The notes beneath the pieces are model-generated. The model was not told the origin of the DNA. It was given only the letters and a program-made list of their open reading frames with translations, and did not search any database. Of a stretch of DNA of 64,000 nucleotides, positions 36,583 to 44,911 are shown one piece after another. The stretch lies in the NCBI RefSeq assembly GCF_903645325.1, contig NZ_CAHJXQ010000001.1:611536-675535 (forward strand). The letters run 5' to 3'. The first letter of the stretch is position 1, and each line of letters starts with the position of its first letter. This DNA comes from Microbacterium tenebrionis (lineage in GTDB: Bacteria > Actinomycetota > Actinomycetes > Actinomycetales > Microbacteriaceae). The position numbers were made by a program, and so were the translations under genes.

Positions 36583-37271
36583 AGATCCTCATCGCCGACG
36601 ATGACCCCCAGATCCTCCGCGCCCTGCGCATCACTCTCACCGCCAAGGGGTACGAGATCTTCACCGCCGCCGACGGCGCCCAAGCGATTACGGCAGCCAT
36701 CGACCATCACCCGGACATCTTCCTCATCGACCTCGGCATGCCTGAACTCGACGGCATCGAAGTCATCCACGGCATCCGCGGGTGGTCCCAGGCCCCCATC
36801 CTTGTCGTGTCCGGCCGCGCCGGCGCCGGCGACAAGGTCGAAGCCCTCGATGCCGGCGCCGACGACTACATCACCAAACCCTTCGCCGTCGAAGAACTCC
36901 TCGCTCGCATCCGCGCCCTTACACGGCGTGTTCCCCAAGACGATGCCACGCCCGTGGTGCACCTCGGCAACGTCACCATCGATCTCGCCGCCCACAGCGT
37001 CACTCGCGACACCTCCGATGGGCGGAAACAGATCCGACTCACCCCCACCGAGTGGCAGTTCATCGACATCCTCATCCGCAACGCCGGGAAACTCGTCACC
37101 CGCCAAACCATCCTCACCACCATCTGGGGCACCGAACACGCCGAAGACACCGGCTATCTTCGCCTCTACATCTCCCAGCTCCGCCGCAAACTCGAAGAAG
37201 ACCCCAGCAACCCCGCCCACCTGCTCACCGAACCCGGCATGGGCTACCGGCTCGACGGCATGACCACCTAG
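36579..37271 (+). CDS. kdpE: KdpE response regulator
   Basis: 230 residues of the OmpR/PhoB type. Receiver domain with acidic 'IADDDPQIL', phosphoacceptor in 'FLIDLGMPELDG' (about Asp52) and the conserved Lys in 'YITKPFAVEEL'; C-terminal winged helix with 'LTPTEWQFIDILIRNAGKLVTR' and 'YLRLYISQLRRKLEEDPSNP'. ATGA overlap with kdpD. It would activate the kdp promoter on the element. Confidence 0.95.
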   Translation: MKILIADDDPQILRALRITLTAKGYEIFTAADGAQAITAAIDHHPDIFLIDLGMPELDGIEVIHGIRGWSQAPILVVSGRAGAGDKVEALDAGADDYITKPFAVEELLARIRALTRRVPQDDATPVVHLGNVTIDLAAHSVTRDTSDGRKQIRLTPTEWQFIDILIRNAGKLVTRQTILTTIWGTEHAEDTGYLRLYISQLRRKLEEDPSNPAHLLTEPGMGYRLDGMTT

Positions 37272-37291
37272 CTTCAACCCACCCCGCAGCG

Positions 37292-37687
37292 ATGAGCATC
37301 ACCGACATCATCGGAATCGTCGGCGAAATGCTGTCCTGGATCGGTGCAATCATCGGCATCCCCTTCCTGATCGCAGCGCTCATCATCGCCGCCATCGACG
37401 GTCCGCGCACCCCAACGAACGTCACCATCGTCGAGGACCTCGAACAGCAGCAGATCGCGATATGGAGCGCGAAGGAACGCACCTATACGCGCCCCCTCAC
37501 ACCCCGCGATGATCTTCGCGACCACGATTCGACCACCGTCACCGGATACGTTCCCGAACGCCGGCCCGACCGACTCCACCTGCACAAACGCTCCCACCCG
37601 GAACGTCTCTGCCGCACCCTCGCAATCACCATGCTCTGCACCGCAGCAGTAGGATTCCTCGCATCTCTCCTCCCGATGGTCTGGTGA
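37292..37687 (+). CDS. Membrane protein of unknown function downstream of kdpE
   Basis: 131 residues: MSITDIIGIVGEMLSWIGAI, an N-terminal membrane segment at about 14-37, a polar middle ('IVEDLEQQQIAIWSAKERTY') and a C-terminal segment at about 109-128. It is 20 bases after kdpE and on the same strand, so probably co-transcribed. I do not recognise the family. Confidence 0.55.
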   Translation: MSITDIIGIVGEMLSWIGAIIGIPFLIAALIIAAIDGPRTPTNVTIVEDLEQQQIAIWSAKERTYTRPLTPRDDLRDHDSTTVTGYVPERRPDRLHLHKRSHPERLCRTLAITMLCTAAVGFLASLLPMVW

Positions 37688-37699
37688 CCTTACCTCGGC

Positions 37700-37774
37700 G
37701 CAAACTGCACGCAAACTGTTCAACGTGAGGTAGCCGTTAGGGTTCTGGCAAGCGTCATATGAGTACCGTTAGGG
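37700..37774. promoter_or_regulatory. Two direct-repeat pairs upstream of the AraC-type gene
   Basis: GCAAACTG occurs at 37700-37707 and 37711-37718 (one helical turn apart), and CCGTTAGGG at 37734-37742 and 37766-37774 (32 bases, about three turns). The last copy lies across the first codons of the AraC-type gene. AraC proteins commonly bind direct repeats, so these are candidate autoregulatory operators. Confidence 0.35.
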
Positions 37775-38790
37775 GTACTCGATTCTCAGACGCGAGTGCC
37801 CTTCGATTGCCAACTATGACTGGCGATGTTCGGTGGGAGGGGCCTACGGAGTCTGCTGGTGTGCCGGTGGCGCCGGTGGCCGCGTTCTCGCCGTTGCTCG
37901 CCCGAACGCAAGTCGCGCACGCGCCGGTTGAGCCGATCGCTTTCGATTGCGTCAAGTTCATTGTCATACGGGCGGGTCGGGCTCGACTCTTCAGCGAGTT
38001 TGGCGCGCACTTTGTCAGCGTCGGTGATGTTGTTGTTCTGGCGGCGAACACTCTCTGTGGTGCTGAGCCCGATGGGTGGGTAGCGACCACGACGCTCTAT
38101 CTCGACCGAGACTATGTCATTGATCAAGTGTTTTGGCAGTATGCTTCACGGTTCCAGGAGCGGCTCGACGCGAGCCAGTTCCTCGATACGCATTATGCGG
38201 AACCCACCCAGGTTCTGCGCATCGGTAAGCACCGGGCGGGGCTGATGATGCCGTGGCTTGACGAGTTGGCTGCCTTGAGTGTTGAGGGTGTTCCTCCTGA
38301 TCGTTTCTATCGGGCGCAATCGCTCGTCTCTGCCGTATTCGATGTCTTGGTTCCGTTTCTCGTGGTCGCCAATGAGGGAACCGCTGTCGCGCGGCGAAAC
38401 GCGTCGGTTCCCACCGTGCCACGTCATCGCCTCTTCCGCCCTGTACGTCCTGAGGTGCTGGATATTGCAAAGTCCTTGCGTGTGGAGTTGGATCGCCACT
38501 GGACGGTGACCGAGCTCGCGGCGCGAGCGCATTTGTCGGTGTCTCAGCTGCGTCGAGTTTTCGTCGACGCGTTTGGGAAGTCACCGATCTCGTACCTGAC
38601 GATGCTCCGTGCCGAACGAATGGCCCACCTCCTGCGCGTGGAGGATGCACCTATCTCGGACATCGCCGCCAGGGTGGGTTGGAACGATCCTGACTTCGCT
38701 GCACGTCAGTTCCGCAGGAGCATCGGCGTGTCCCCGTCGGAGTATCGGAGAATCAGCAGTGGTGCTCCGGCACGCTCAAACCCTGACTGA
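37759..38790 (+). CDS. AraC-family transcriptional regulator
   Basis: 343 residues. The N-terminal 220 residues look like an AraC-type ligand-binding cupin ('FIVIRAGRARLFSEFGAHFVSVGDVVVL'). The C-terminal 100 residues carry the double helix-turn-helix: 'HWTVTELAARAHLSVSQLRRVFVDAFGKSPISYL' and 'ISDIAARVGWNDPDFAARQFRRSIGVSPSEYRR'. Codon use is less GC-biased than its neighbours. It stands directly before the transfer operon and may control it. ATG 37759 lies within a repeat (see regulatory entry). Confidence 0.85.
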   Translation: MSTVRGTRFSDASALRLPTMTGDVRWEGPTESAGVPVAPVAAFSPLLARTQVAHAPVEPIAFDCVKFIVIRAGRARLFSEFGAHFVSVGDVVVLAANTLCGAEPDGWVATTTLYLDRDYVIDQVFWQYASRFQERLDASQFLDTHYAEPTQVLRIGKHRAGLMMPWLDELAALSVEGVPPDRFYRAQSLVSAVFDVLVPFLVVANEGTAVARRNASVPTVPRHRLFRPVRPEVLDIAKSLRVELDRHWTVTELAARAHLSVSQLRRVFVDAFGKSPISYLTMLRAERMAHLLRVEDAPISDIAARVGWNDPDFAARQFRRSIGVSPSEYRRISSGAPARSNPD

Positions 38791-39014
38791 ACGCGCGTAT
38801 GCCCAGGCGAAACGCTCATGTTTTGGTGCTCAGATCGCCAGGGCGCCAGCGGATGATGTAGACCGAGTTTGACCACGTCGGGTTCAGCGCTGCGCCTGGC
38901 GGTCGCCAACTTTGCCCGTCGTCCGTCTCGACCTTCGCTGTTCCTCTTGGCGCACCTTCTGGTCGCAGGAGTCATCCGCCGTGTGCGGTGTGACACGCCG
39001 GGAGGAGGACACCG

Positions 39015-40103
39015 ATGGCCGCGACCGAAGATCAGCGGGCCGCGCGGGATGCGAAGCTCGACGCGCTGCATGAACGGCTGGCGGCTGCGGTCGGTCAGCT
39101 TTCCTCCGGGGACGACTGGCGTCGCGCGCTCGAGTTCGCAGCCCGGTTCCGGTCGCGGTCGTTTGGGAACACGCTGCTGATCTGGGCTCAGCATCTCGAC
39201 GCTTTCGAGCAGGGGCGGGTGTCGGCGCCGGAGCCGTCGTATGTCGCCGGGTACAAGCAGTGGCAGACACTCGGCCGTCAGGTGGAGAAGGGCCAGCCGG
39301 GGTACATGATCTTCGCCCCGGTGACGGGCCGGTTCGCGTCCTCGACCCCGCAGGACTCGTTGTCGTGGCGCCGGCTGGGGCGGTTCGAGAAGCCGAAGCC
39401 GGGCGAGGCGGTGCGCTCCCGGATGGTCGGCGCGAAGCCGGCCTATGTCTGGGACGTGTCGCAGACGACGGGTGATCCGATCCCTGAGCGCGCTGCGCCG
39501 GTGCTGCTGGAAGGCGCCGCGCCCGAAGGGCTATGGGAGGGCTTGGCCGGCCTGGTGGAAGCGGAAGGATTCGCGGTGCTGCGGGTCGAGCACGCCGGGC
39601 TGATCCACGGCGCGAACGGCCTGACCGACTACACGAATCGCACGGTCTCGGTGCGGATGGACATGGACGATGCCGCGCAGGTGAAGACCCTCGCGCACGA
39701 GCTCGCGCATGTGCGCCTGCACGGCCCCGACAACCCGGATGCGACACGGCATCGCGGGATCGGGGAGGTGGAGGCGGAGTCGGTGGCATTGATGATCGGC
39801 GCCGCGCACGGCATGGACACCAGCTCGTACACGATCCCGTATGTGTCGGGGTGGGCCGGGACGGTGAAGGACAAGGACCCCGCCGAGGTGGTGCAGGCCA
39901 CAGGCGAGCGGGTCCGCAAGACCGCCGGGGCGATCCTCGATGCCCTCCCGACCGTGCAGCTCGGCGGAGGCGACCCGCCCGGCCTGAACCGCGACGCCCC
40001 GCGTACCGAACGCCCTGCGCGGGCGGAGCGGCCTGCGACGGCGGCGCGGGTGGAGCCGGCGCGGGCGTCTCGGGCGGCGGATACCGCGGTGAGGGGCTTG
40101 TGA
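39015..40103 (+). CDS. ArdC-like antirestriction protein with zinc-metallopeptidase motif
   Basis: 362 residues. The N-terminal half matches ArdC-type ssDNA-binding domains ('FRSRSFGNTLLIWAQ', 'VAGYKQWQTLGRQVEKGQPGYMIFAPV'). Near residue 235 the 'VKTLAHELAHVRLHG' HExxH-like motif and downstream 'GEVEAESVALMIGAAHG' form an ImmA/metallopeptidase-type site. The C-terminus is Arg/Ala-rich and disordered. ArdC proteins protect incoming ssDNA during conjugation. It opens the transfer operon; the next gene overlaps by one base. Confidence 0.85.
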   Translation: MAATEDQRAARDAKLDALHERLAAAVGQLSSGDDWRRALEFAARFRSRSFGNTLLIWAQHLDAFEQGRVSAPEPSYVAGYKQWQTLGRQVEKGQPGYMIFAPVTGRFASSTPQDSLSWRRLGRFEKPKPGEAVRSRMVGAKPAYVWDVSQTTGDPIPERAAPVLLEGAAPEGLWEGLAGLVEAEGFAVLRVEHAGLIHGANGLTDYTNRTVSVRMDMDDAAQVKTLAHELAHVRLHGPDNPDATRHRGIGEVEAESVALMIGAAHGMDTSSYTIPYVSGWAGTVKDKDPAEVVQATGERVRKTAGAILDALPTVQLGGGDPPGLNRDAPRTERPARAERPATAARVEPARASRAADTAVRGL

Positions 40104-41035
40104 TGCGGGCCGCGTCGCTGTTCACCGAGGCCGCGGGCCTGCCGTTGCTTGCGGCCGCGGCACGGTTCGCGGACGCTGGGGTGCCGGTGTTCCCGTGCGT
40201 GCCGGACGGCAAGCGCCCCCTGACCGGGCACGGGTTCCACGACGCGAGCACCGATCCCGCCCAGGTGTCGGCGTGGTGGCGACGCTGGCCGGGCGCGAGC
40301 ATCGCCGTCCCGACGGGTGCACCGTCTGGGCTGGTGGTGGTGGATGTGGACGTGCACGGCCCGGTCGACGGGCGGGCGAGCTTCCGCCGTGCCCGCGACG
40401 CCGGACTGGTTGAGGGGTGGGAGTTGCTGGTGCGCACCCCCACGGGTGGCATGCACGCCTACTACCCGGCGACACCGGGCGCCGCACAACGATCCTGGCA
40501 GGCTGGGCGCGCGGGAGTCGATTTCCGTGGTGACGGCGGCTACATCATCGTCCCGCCCTCGACCCGACCCATCGGCGGCGCCACGACCGGATACCGCATC
40601 GTCCAGGCGGCCCCTGAGCCCGGACGCGAGCTGGACGCGGGCAAGTTGCGGGACTTCCTCGACCCCCGCCCTCCGATCCGCCCTCGTCCGTTCGGCGGGC
40701 AGCGGGTGGGTCGGGAGGATGCGGAGCGGTTGGCGCGGTGGCTGGACCGGCAGGACACCGACCGCAATCTCAAACTGTTCTGGGCCTCCTGCCGGTTGGC
40801 CGAGGGCGGCGTCCCCCTCGCTGATGCGCTCGATGCGGTACTGACCGCCGCGAAATCGGACTTCGGGCCGCGGGAGATCACCGCGACCGTGCGCTCCGCC
40901 TACCGCGCCGTCCACCCCGACCCCTCCCGGCGCGCGACGGCCTCCGCGACGCAGGGCGCGTTACCGGCAGGGGCCGGCTGGTTCGACCGCCGGCCTGGGC
41001 CGGCTCGCCCGGCCGTGCCGGGGAGGGGGTTGTGA
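40103..41035 (+). CDS. Bifunctional DNA primase/polymerase (prim-pol) domain protein
   Basis: 310 residues. N-terminal prim-pol fold: 'AGVPVFPCVPDGKRPL', 'WWRRWPGASIAVPTGAPSGLVVVDVDVHG', with the DxD catalytic acids in VDVDVH, then 'RTPTGGMHAYY' and 'DFRGDGGYIIVPPS'. The C-terminal 110 residues contain a small helical part ('LFWASCRLAEGGVPLADALDAVL'). Prim-pol enzymes on mobile elements start complementary-strand synthesis after transfer. TGATG overlap with the ArdC gene. Confidence 0.85.
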   Translation: MRAASLFTEAAGLPLLAAAARFADAGVPVFPCVPDGKRPLTGHGFHDASTDPAQVSAWWRRWPGASIAVPTGAPSGLVVVDVDVHGPVDGRASFRRARDAGLVEGWELLVRTPTGGMHAYYPATPGAAQRSWQAGRAGVDFRGDGGYIIVPPSTRPIGGATTGYRIVQAAPEPGRELDAGKLRDFLDPRPPIRPRPFGGQRVGREDAERLARWLDRQDTDRNLKLFWASCRLAEGGVPLADALDAVLTAAKSDFGPREITATVRSAYRAVHPDPSRRATASATQGALPAGAGWFDRRPGPARPAVPGRGL

Positions 41036-41697
41036 TGGCGACGCAGGCAGGGAGGCGGTGGGCGGTGGTGACCGCGGCGGGCGGGACGGTGTTCATCGCC
41101 GCGGGAGCGTTCTGGCTGTCGTTCACCGCTCTGGCGGACCTGGCCCGGCGTTCCGGGATCGAGGCGGGGCAGGCGTGGGCGTGGCCACTGATCGTGGACG
41201 GCATCATCGTCGTCGCAACCGTCGCCGTGGTCGCCCTGGCCGGGCACCGGCAGGCCTGGTACCCGTGGGGGCTGCTGGCCGCCGGCGCGGTGGTGTCGGT
41301 GACAGCGAACGCGATCCATGCCGTCGTCGCCGCCGACGCCGACGTGCCGGCCGTGCTCGCCGCGTCCGTCGCGGCGGTGCCCCCGCTGGTGCTGCTGGCG
41401 ATCACCCACCTCACCGTCATCCTCACCCGCCCCACCCGGACGCCTGTATCCGATCTGTCTACCGAGCGGCCGACAGCGCCTGTGGCCGACTCGGGCCAGG
41501 CGGTGGTGGCGTCCGTCCCTGTGGCGACGGTGGCGGTCTCGCGGGGTGCGGGGCGTGAGGCGGCGGTGCTGCTGCGGGAGGCGGAGGGGTGGTCGAACAA
41601 GCAGATCGCCCGGCACTTGGGCGTGCACCCGTCCACGGTGGGCCGGTGGTTCGCCCGGCCGGCGCTGACCGGCCCCGACTCGGAGGAGGAGACATGA
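41035..41697 (+). CDS. DUF2637-type membrane protein with C-terminal HTH
   Basis: 220 residues with four hydrophobic segments (about 12-32, 45-62, 75-95, 105-125), typical of DUF2637/SpdB-like proteins of actinobacterial plasmids and ICEs. The C-terminus adds 'LLREAEGWSNKQIARHLGVHPSTVGRWF', a helix-turn-helix. It is coupled to both neighbours by start-stop overlaps. Related proteins are implicated in plasmid spread; the molecular role is unclear. Confidence 0.75.
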   Translation: MATQAGRRWAVVTAAGGTVFIAAGAFWLSFTALADLARRSGIEAGQAWAWPLIVDGIIVVATVAVVALAGHRQAWYPWGLLAAGAVVSVTANAIHAVVAADADVPAVLAASVAAVPPLVLLAITHLTVILTRPTRTPVSDLSTERPTAPVADSGQAVVASVPVATVAVSRGAGREAAVLLREAEGWSNKQIARHLGVHPSTVGRWFARPALTGPDSEEET

Positions 41698-42236
41698 ACG
41701 ACGACAACCAGAACCTCGCCACGCACGATCAGCCCCCTGCGCTCTTCCGCGACGGTCACCGGGATGAGTCTGCGGCGGCGACCGAGGAGCCGCGTCGAGG
41801 AGGGGACGGGGAGGTGTCGGAGCTGGCCCGGCACGGCGACCCGTCCGTGACGAAGCCGAAGGCCGACGTGGAGGCGGGGAGGCGACGGTCGGGGGTGGAG
41901 TGGGTGCGGCCCACTGATCTGCTGGCTGCGCGGACGGGCAGAGTGGCCGGGCAGGGCATCGACTTCCATGCCGAGCTCGCCCGCCGCACCCGCCAAGCAC
42001 CCGGACAGGCCTACCCGGGGGTGCGCACCGTCGCCCGCTCCGGGGCACGGGCGGTCAGCGAGCGGGCGCGTCGCCTGCCGCCGGTGACCGTTCGGTCGCG
42101 GCGGGAGCGCCCGGCACTCGTGGGTGTCGCGGTCCGGAATCGGGTTGGGGTGAGCCGGCGATGCACAAATCCCGAAAACCGAGGTACCCGATCACGGGTG
42201 GGAGTCCCGTGCACCTGCTGTGCAGGAGGTGCTGTG
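41694..42236 (+). CDS. Transfer-operon protein of unknown function, frame open into the next gene
   Basis: Starts at ATG 41694 (ATGA overlap with the previous gene): MNDDNQNLATHDQPPALFRD, polar, then 'GVEWVRPTDLLAARTGRVAGQGIDFHAELARRTRQ', a stretch I associate with small (about 130-residue) proteins of related elements. No stop codon separates it from the gene at 42237, so the frame runs on through poor sequence ('RRCTNPENRGTRSRVG'). Either a stop was lost to a small indel or the two are a read-through fusion. Confidence 0.5.
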
Positions 42237-43022
42237 ATGACACCGGAAAGCACCCGCGAACAGCGGGCGAGATTCGAGGACTCGGAGGCGCTGCGCGCGC
42301 TCTTGAACCGGCTGCACGAGGCGGGCACGGGCGCGTGGCGGCACGACCCGGAGGCCGCCTTGCTGATGCGGCATGCCGCCGACAAGTACGCCGCGCTCGC
42401 GAAGAAGCACGGCCTGGACCCGTGGGAGGCTGCCTCGGCCGCGTTCGAGGCCATGCGGGGAGCGGCGACCCGCCGGGCGGATGACCCGTGGGCGGTGGTC
42501 ACCCGCGCGGTGCAGGTGACCTGCATCGGCGAGGAACGCGGTGATCGGGAGAACCCGCTGCCCGACTACCACCCCGCCTTCCATATCGCCCCCTTCGCCG
42601 ACACCGACGAGGAGCAGGACGGCGATGAGGTGGTACCGGAGCGTACGGTGAACGTCACCGTCGCGGTGGAGGACACCATCGCGCTGCTTTCCTGGGTGGG
42701 CTGGGAGCCGGTGACGGCGCGGGCGGCGGTGGAGTACATCACCGGCCGGCTTGCGGAGTCTGTCTCGCGGGCGTCGGCGTTCGAGACGCTGCGCCGTGAC
42801 CGGCAGGCCCGCGCCCTGCTGGATATTCCCGGCTCGTCGTGGACGACGCTGCTGCGGATCGTGCTCGGCCACCCCGACCCTGCCCTGTCCGGCACCAACA
42901 CCGGGCGCGGCCTGTTGCTGCGGCTGCTGAACGGCGAACCCCTCCGCGCGCTGCTGCGCGACGACGACCTCGTGCTCACCGCAGGGCTTGCCGCCCCCGA
43001 CACCGGGGGCGATCTGCCATGA
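42237..43022 (+). CDS. Transfer-operon protein, unknown family
   Basis: 261 residues from ATG 42237, supported by AGGAGG seven bases upstream. The N-terminal half is helical ('EALRALLNRLHEAGTGAWRH', 'AADKYAALAKKHGLDPWEAASAAFEAM'); the C-terminal half is conserved-looking ('VGWEPVTARAAVEYITGRLAESVSRASAFETLRRD', 'SWTTLLRIVLGHPDPALSGT'). I do not recognise a function. It ends in ATGA overlap with the ParB-like gene. Confidence 0.65.
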   Translation: MTPESTREQRARFEDSEALRALLNRLHEAGTGAWRHDPEAALLMRHAADKYAALAKKHGLDPWEAASAAFEAMRGAATRRADDPWAVVTRAVQVTCIGEERGDRENPLPDYHPAFHIAPFADTDEEQDGDEVVPERTVNVTVAVEDTIALLSWVGWEPVTARAAVEYITGRLAESVSRASAFETLRRDRQARALLDIPGSSWTTLLRIVLGHPDPALSGTNTGRGLLLRLLNGEPLRALLRDDDLVLTAGLAAPDTGGDLP

Positions 43023-44221
43023 GCACCCCGCCGGGCGGCCACATCGAGCTGGAACGGGCCGTGGATTCCATCGGCGTCGGGTCCCGGCACCGGCAGGACT
43101 ACGGCGACCTGGCACCGCTGGTCGAGTCGATCCGCCGCAATGGGCTGCTGCAACCGATCACGATCACCCTCGGCGGGCACCTGATCTGCGGTGCCCGCCG
43201 CCTGGCGGCGATCCGGCAGCTCGGGTGGAAGACCGTCAACGTGTGGGTCCGGTCCGGGGTGTCCGACCGGCTCGGGCAGCTTCTGGCCGAGCAGGACGAC
43301 AACCTGCTGCACAAACCGCTCACCCAGCTCGAAGCCGCCGCCCTCTACCGGGAGCTCAAAGTCCTCCTGACCGAAGGGGCCACGCTGCGACAGGAGGCCA
43401 CCCGGTTCCAGGCCGCCGACGCAGGCGGGGAGGACGGTGCCGTTAACTTAACGGCACCGTGGGAGGGTTCCGGGGAGGCGGCGGTGCAAGCCGCGCAGAT
43501 GGTCACCGGCCGCGACTCCCACACCACGATGGAACGCATCGTGCGCCTCGAAGACCTCGCCGCCGACCCCGCCCAGCCCGACGCTGTCCGGCAGCGTGCG
43601 GCGGAGGAAGTGGAGCGGATCAGAGCCGGCGGGAAGGTCTACCCCGCCCACCTGCGCATGAACGCGGAACTGTCCCTCGCCGAGCTCGACCAGCTCGCCG
43701 CCGACCCCACCCAGCCGTCCGAGCTGCGCGAGCAGGCACGGGCGGAGGCCGCCGGCGTCCGGGCAGCGGAACGGGACGCTCGCGCCGTGGAGCTGGAGCA
43801 CCTCGCCAAAGACGCGCTCGCCCGCGTGCAAGCGGCGAAGAAGACCGGCCGCAACCCCCGCCCCCGACTGACGGCGGTCGAACCGGGCGAGGCGGTGCCA
43901 TACCCGCTGACCGTCTTCCTCGCGATCTGGGACGACCTCGCGAACTGGTGGGCGCACCACGACCCCGCCGAGGTCGGCCCGGCGCTCACCGACGAGCAAT
44001 GGTCGCGGTTCGAGGACACCATCGCCGGGACCGTCGCGTTCGCCGACGCCGCACGCGCGTCCCGGCAGGCCGAGCGCCGCGCGAACACATCGCCTAACCG
44101 TCGCCGCCCTGGCCGGCGCCGATGTGATCGGCCTTCGGGGTGGCGGGGTGCACCTTCCTGGCGACCACTTCTGTCGCCTTCTGGGAGGAGCCCGCATGGA
44201 CCCCACCGCCCCTGCCGATGA
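43019..44221 (+). CDS. ParB/Srx-domain protein
   Basis: 400 residues. The N-terminal about 110 residues form a ParB/sulfiredoxin fold: 'DLAPLVESIRRNGLLQPITITLGGHLICGARRLAAIRQLGW', where GARR matches the ParB GxRR signature, followed by helices. Middle and C-terminal parts are Ala/Glu-rich and helical. Such proteins act in partition or regulation. The last about 45 residues, rich in Arg and Pro, overlap the start of the next gene by 26 bases and may be an artefact of a lost stop. Confidence 0.75.
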   Translation: MSTPPGGHIELERAVDSIGVGSRHRQDYGDLAPLVESIRRNGLLQPITITLGGHLICGARRLAAIRQLGWKTVNVWVRSGVSDRLGQLLAEQDDNLLHKPLTQLEAAALYRELKVLLTEGATLRQEATRFQAADAGGEDGAVNLTAPWEGSGEAAVQAAQMVTGRDSHTTMERIVRLEDLAADPAQPDAVRQRAAEEVERIRAGGKVYPAHLRMNAELSLAELDQLAADPTQPSELREQARAEAAGVRAAERDARAVELEHLAKDALARVQAAKKTGRNPRPRLTAVEPGEAVPYPLTVFLAIWDDLANWWAHHDPAEVGPALTDEQWSRFEDTIAGTVAFADAARASRQAERRANTSPNRRRPGRRRCDRPSGWRGAPSWRPLLSPSGRSPHGPHRPCR

Positions 44222-44897
44222 TCGTCGCCGCCGCCGTGTGCTGATCGCCCTGATCGCCGCAGGGCTCGTCCTCGCCCTGCTGGTCGGTGTCGGCATCTAC
44301 GGGCTGCTGCGCGGCCCCGCACCCCGCACCGAACCCGCCCCCACCGGCACACAGGCCCCGACCATCACGGCCCCGCCAACCGGAACCTCCCCGGCCGGGC
44401 CAGCGCCCGTGTCACAGCTCGGCGGGCCGGAGGCGTTCGCCCGGCAGGTCGCCCAGGCACTGTTCGGCTGGGACACCACCAGCGGGTACGGGCCGGCCGA
44501 CTACGCCCAGGTCATCGTGGATGTCGCCGCCGGCGAGGAGGCGGACGCGCTGGCCGGCGATGTCCGCGCCTACCTGCCCGGCGCGGAGGCGTGGGCGCAG
44601 CTCCGGCAGCACCAGACCCGCCAGTGGCTGACCATCGACACCGCCACGATCCCGGAGGCGTGGGTGACCGCGACCTCGCAGGCAGCACCCGGCCAGATTC
44701 CCGAAGGCGCCGTTGCATACACCATCGAGGGGACCCGGCACCGGGACGGCACCTGGGGCACCGAACCCGTCGAGGCCTCCCGCCCGGTCGTCTTCACGGT
44801 GTTCATCGTCTGTACCCCGGTCGTCGCCAACCGAGGGATCACCGGCACGCACTGTGAGCTGCTGCGGCTGTCCCAGCTCGACAACCCCCTGCGATAG
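44196..44897 (+). CDS. Conjugal transfer membrane protein, VirB8/TcpC-like
   Basis: 233 residues from ATG 44196. One membrane helix near residues 16-38, a Pro/Thr-rich linker ('PTGTQAPTITAPPTGTSPAG') and an extracytoplasmic domain of about 150 residues ('AFARQVAQALFGWDTTSGY'). This layout is typical for VirB8/TcpC-like scaffolds of Gram-positive conjugation systems. Identity inferred from topology and position. Confidence 0.6.
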   Translation: MDPTAPADDRRRRRVLIALIAAGLVLALLVGVGIYGLLRGPAPRTEPAPTGTQAPTITAPPTGTSPAGPAPVSQLGGPEAFARQVAQALFGWDTTSGYGPADYAQVIVDVAAGEEADALAGDVRAYLPGAEAWAQLRQHQTRQWLTIDTATIPEAWVTATSQAAPGQIPEGAVAYTIEGTRHRDGTWGTEPVEASRPVVFTVFIVCTPVVANRGITGTHCELLRLSQLDNPLR

Positions 44898-44911
44898 ACG
44901 GCGGTGTCCTG

